Made by a program: the position numbers and the translations under genes. From positions 302,389 to 366,388 of the forward strand of contig DKPJ01000011.1 of the NCBI GenBank assembly GCA_002480085.1: 64,000 bases of DNA, read 5' to 3'. The notes below the pieces were generated by a model, which saw only the letters and a program-made list of their open reading frames with translations, was not told where the DNA came from and made no database searches. This stretch comes from Enterobacteriaceae bacterium UBA7338. GTDB taxonomy: Bacteria; Pseudomonadota; Gammaproteobacteria; Enterobacterales; Enterobacteriaceae. The stretch's first letter is position 1; each line of letters opens with the position of its first letter. Below are positions 61,169 to 64,000 of the stretch, in pieces.

Positions 61169-62668
61169 ATGTCTCGTAATGTTGAGTCTCATAAAACTGA
61201 AGCAATGGACGATGTCCAGACCTGGTCAGGCCACCTTAACTATAAAGAGGGCTTTTTTACCCGGTTAAAAACTGACGAGATGGCTCACGGCATCAATGAA
61301 GATGTTGTGCGGGCTATTTCGGCCAAACGAAATGAACCTGAATGGATGCTTGAGTTCCGCCTGAATGCCTACCGGGCATGGCTGACCATGGAAGAGCCGC
61401 ACTGGCTCAAGGCGCACTACGATAAGCTCAACTATCAGGACTACAGCTACTACTCCGCGCCCTCCTGCGGTAACTGCGACGACACCTGCGCCTCAGAGCC
61501 GGGAGCGGTGCAGCAGACCGGGGCAAACGCCTTTCTGACCAACGAGGTGGAAGAGGCGTTCAACCAACTGGGCGTTCCGGTGCGCGAAGGGCGTGAAGTA
61601 GCGGTAGATGCTATTTTTGACTCGGTTTCCGTGGCGACCACCTACCGGGAGAAACTCTCGGAGCAGGGGATTATCTTCTGCTCGTTTGGGGAAGCGATCC
61701 ACGACCATCCCGAGCTGGTGAAGAGATATCTCGGCACCGTTGTACCGGGCAACGATAACTTCTTTGCGGCCCTGAACGCCGCCGTTGCCTCCGACGGCAC
61801 CTTTATCTACGTGCCGAAAGGCGTGCACTGCCCGATGGAGCTATCGACCTATTTCCGCATTAACGCGGAAAAAACGGGCCAGTTCGAGCGCACCATTCTG
61901 GTAGCCGATGAGGGGAGCTACGTCAGCTACATTGAGGGCTGCTCGGCACCGGTGCGCGACAGCTATCAGCTTCATGCTGCGGTAGTGGAAGTGATCATCC
62001 ATAAAGACGCGGAGGTGAAATACTCCACCGTGCAGAACTGGTTCCCGGGGGATAACAATACCGGCGGCATCCTGAACTTCGTTACCAAACGCGCGCTGTG
62101 TGAAGGCGAGAACAGCAAGATGTCCTGGACGCAGTCGGAGACCGGCTCAGCGATCACCTGGAAATACCCCAGCGTTATCCTGCGCGGCGATAACTCCATC
62201 GGCGAGTTCTACTCCGTGGCGCTGACCAGCGGCCATCAGCAGGCCGATACCGGCACCAAGATGATCCACATCGGCAAGAACACCAAATCGACCATCATTT
62301 CGAAAGGGATCTCAGCGGGGCAGAGCCAGAATAGCTATCGCGGGCTGGTGAAAATCATGCCGACGGCCACCAACGCACGTAACTTTACCCAGTGCGACTC
62401 AATGCTGATTGGTCCTGACTGTGGGGCGCATACCTTCCCCTACGTCGAGTGCCGCAATAATAGCGCCCAGCTGGAGCATGAGGCGACCACCTCGCGCATT
62501 GGCGAAGATCAGCTCTTCTACTGCCTGCAGCGCGGTATTAGCGAAGAGGATGCGATATCCATGATTGTTAACGGCTTCTGTAAAGATGTCTTCTCCGAGC
62601 TGCCGCTGGAGTTTGCCGTAGAAGCACAAAAACTGCTGGCAATTAGCCTTGAACACAGCGTCGGTTAA
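61169..62668 (+). CDS. sufB: SufB, Fe-S cluster scaffold subunit
   Basis: Scaffold component of SufBC2D on which clusters are built from SufE-delivered sulfur. The 499 residues are four longer than E. coli, with extra residues near position 10 (SHKTEAM). The functional Cys lies in TQCDSMLIG and the conserved segment LEHEATTSRI follows. It starts 8 bp after sufA. Confidence 0.97.
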   Translation: MSRNVESHKTEAMDDVQTWSGHLNYKEGFFTRLKTDEMAHGINEDVVRAISAKRNEPEWMLEFRLNAYRAWLTMEEPHWLKAHYDKLNYQDYSYYSAPSCGNCDDTCASEPGAVQQTGANAFLTNEVEEAFNQLGVPVREGREVAVDAIFDSVSVATTYREKLSEQGIIFCSFGEAIHDHPELVKRYLGTVVPGNDNFFAALNAAVASDGTFIYVPKGVHCPMELSTYFRINAEKTGQFERTILVADEGSYVSYIEGCSAPVRDSYQLHAAVVEVIIHKDAEVKYSTVQNWFPGDNNTGGILNFVTKRALCEGENSKMSWTQSETGSAITWKYPSVILRGDNSIGEFYSVALTSGHQQADTGTKMIHIGKNTKSTIISKGISAGQSQNSYRGLVKIMPTATNARNFTQCDSMLIGPDCGAHTFPYVECRNNSAQLEHEATTSRIGEDQLFYCLQRGISEEDAISMIVNGFCKDVFSELPLEFAVEAQKLLAISLEHSVG

Positions 62669-62685
62669 GGAATAAGGGAATCCCT

Positions 62686-63432
62686 ATGTTAAGTATTAAA
62701 GATTTACAGGTATCCGTTGAAGATAAAGAGATCCTGCGCGGCCTGAGCCTGGAGGTCCGCCCGGGGGAAGTACACGCCATTATGGGACCCAACGGCTCCG
62801 GTAAAAGTACGCTGTCAGCCACCCTGGCTGGCCGGGAAGACTATGAGGTCACCGGCGGCAGCGTTGAGTTTAAAGGTAAAGACCTGCTGGAGCTGGATCC
62901 GGAAGAGCGCGCGGGCGAAGGCGTCTTTATGGCGTTTCAGTACCCGGTTGAGATCCCCGGCGTCAGCAACCAGTTCTTCCTGCAAACCGCGCTGAACGCC
63001 GTACGCAAGCATCGTGGCCAGGAGGAGCTGGACCGCTTCGACTTCCAGGATCTGATGGAAGAGAAGATCAAGCTGCTGAAGATGCCGGAAGATCTGCTCA
63101 CGCGTTCGGTCAACGTCGGTTTCTCCGGCGGTGAGAAAAAGCGCAATGACATTCTGCAGATGGCGGTGCTTGAACCTGAGCTGTGTATTCTGGATGAAAC
63201 AGACTCCGGTCTGGACATCGATGCGCTAAAGATTGTTGCCGACGGCGTGAACTCTCTGCGTGACGACAAGCGCGCGTTTATCATCGTGACGCACTACCAG
63301 CGTATTCTGGACTACATCAAACCGGACTACGTGCATGTGCTCTATCAGGGGCGCATTGTGAAATCAGGTGATTTTACGCTGGTCAAACAGCTGGAGGAGC
63401 AGGGCTATGGCTGGCTTACCGAACAACAGTAA
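62686..63432 (+). CDS. sufC: SufC, ATPase of the SufBCD complex
   Basis: ABC-type ATPase that drives conformational change of SufBD. Walker A is GPNGSGKST with Lys40, the signature motif FSGGEKKRNDIL, and Walker B CILDETDSGLD. The 248 residues are standard. Its last 26 bases overlap sufD. Confidence 0.97.
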   Translation: MLSIKDLQVSVEDKEILRGLSLEVRPGEVHAIMGPNGSGKSTLSATLAGREDYEVTGGSVEFKGKDLLELDPEERAGEGVFMAFQYPVEIPGVSNQFFLQTALNAVRKHRGQEELDRFDFQDLMEEKIKLLKMPEDLLTRSVNVGFSGGEKKRNDILQMAVLEPELCILDETDSGLDIDALKIVADGVNSLRDDKRAFIIVTHYQRILDYIKPDYVHVLYQGRIVKSGDFTLVKQLEEQGYGWLTEQQ

Positions 63433-64000
63433 CGCGCTGCAACAGTGGCATCATCTGTTCGAGGCCCAGAGCGGAAACCGGTCAGAGCAGGCTCAGCAGC
63501 ATTTACAGCAGATGCTGCGCTTAGGCCTGCCGACGCGTAAGCATGAAGATTGGAAATACACCTCGCTGGACGGGCTGCTGAAGAGCCAGTTTGTCTCAAA
63601 AAGCAGCCGCATTAGCGCTGAACAGCGTGATGCTCTGGCGATGCCGATAGACGCTCTGCGTCTGGTCTTTGTTGACGGGCAGTTTGATGCGGACCTGAGT
63701 GACAGCCTTGATAACAGCGGGTATAGCGTGACGATTGGCGACGAGCGTAGCGCGCTGCCCGCGCCGGTACAGCCAGAGGTGTTTTTACATCTCACCGAAA
63801 GCCTTGCGGCGAGCGTGACGCACATTCGCGTGGCCCGCAACCAACGGCCTTCTAAGCCGCTGCTCTTGATGCACATTACCCAGGGGCTGGACGGGGACGA
63901 GATGAACACCGCTCACTACCGGCACCACCTTGAGCTGGCTGAGGGCGCTGAGGCGACGCTCTATGAGCACTATGTCAGCCTGAACGGCAGCGGCCATTTT
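63407..64000 (+). CDS. sufD: SufD, 3' truncated by the window edge
   Basis: Partner of SufB in the scaffold complex. The frame opens at ATG 63407 (MAGLPNNSNALQQWHHLFEA), overlapping the sufC 3' end by 26 bp, and remains open for 198 codons to the window end. Recognisable blocks are TRKHEDWKYTSLDGLL, RLVFVDGQF and EVFLHLTESLAASVTHI, collinear with E. coli SufD (423 residues). Confidence 0.95.
   Translation, partial: MAGLPNNSNALQQWHHLFEAQSGNRSEQAQQHLQQMLRLGLPTRKHEDWKYTSLDGLLKSQFVSKSSRISAEQRDALAMPIDALRLVFVDGQFDADLSDSLDNSGYSVTIGDERSALPAPVQPEVFLHLTESLAASVTHIRVARNQRPSKPLLLMHITQGLDGDEMNTAHYRHHLELAEGAEATLYEHYVSLNGSGHF

Overview
This window is a stretch of chromosome from a member of the Enterobacteriaceae. 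Almost every gene is recognisably the counterpart of an Escherichia coli K-12 gene, in the same relative order as the K-12 segment from msrB to sufD (running in the reverse of K-12 numbering). The coding sequence is GC-rich with typical enterobacterial ribosome binding sites and BIME/REP repeats between genes. Several K-12 blocks are missing: ydjE-L, ynjI, nudG to ydjX, chb, arpB, and fadK to ydiL. A few genes sit where K-12 has none, so an Enterobacter/Leclercia/Kosakonia-like genome is plausible, but the genus cannot be fixed from the sequence alone.

Layout. 1-11000: msrB (5' truncated), yeaC, pncA-ansA, sppA, ydjA-selD-topB, gdhA, ynjH and xthA, i.e. protein repair, NAD and amino-acid metabolism, selenium and DNA metabolism. 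11000-17400: the arginine succinyltransferase operon astCADBE, with a sigma-54 promoter and a candidate NtrC site. 17400-20000: spy, then an AT-rich 1.1 kb insert on the minus strand (an unknown protein, a lipoprotein resembling T6SS immunity proteins, and a truncated Hcp) bracketed by two copies of a terminator block, then ves. 20000-32100: cho and ydjM (both with LexA boxes), nadE, osmE, katE, cedA, tcyP, hxpB, yniB, yniA, ydiZ, pfkB and ydiY. 32100-35270: an accessory stretch between ydiY and thrS holding a small secreted protein, an orphan flagellin with an unusual central domain and its own sigma-28 promoter, fumD, and a hidden small zinc-finger protein lacking an ATG start.

35270-45500: the translation cluster thrS-infC-rpmI-rplT-pheM-pheST-ihfA with its known RNA control elements (tRNA-like thrS operator, AUU start of infC, pheM attenuator), then btuC-btuE-btuD and nlpC. 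45500-59100: ydiV, selO, aroH (TrpR operator), divergent ppsR/ppsA (Cra site), an uncharacterised membrane protein, the small RNA RprA, ydiK, ydiJ and menI. 59100-64000: a cold-type lpxP with a long leader, a second copy of the hidden zinc-finger protein, and the Fur-controlled sufABCD operon cut off within sufD.

Most genes are conserved housekeeping or stress genes. The most interesting material is the pair of unlinked, non-AUG-initiated zinc-ribbon micro-proteins (34653-34826 and 60257-60427), the orphan sigma-28-controlled flagellin (32742-34193), and the Hcp/lipoprotein insert after spy (18216-19296). No tRNA, rRNA, CRISPR array, insertion sequence or prophage was seen.
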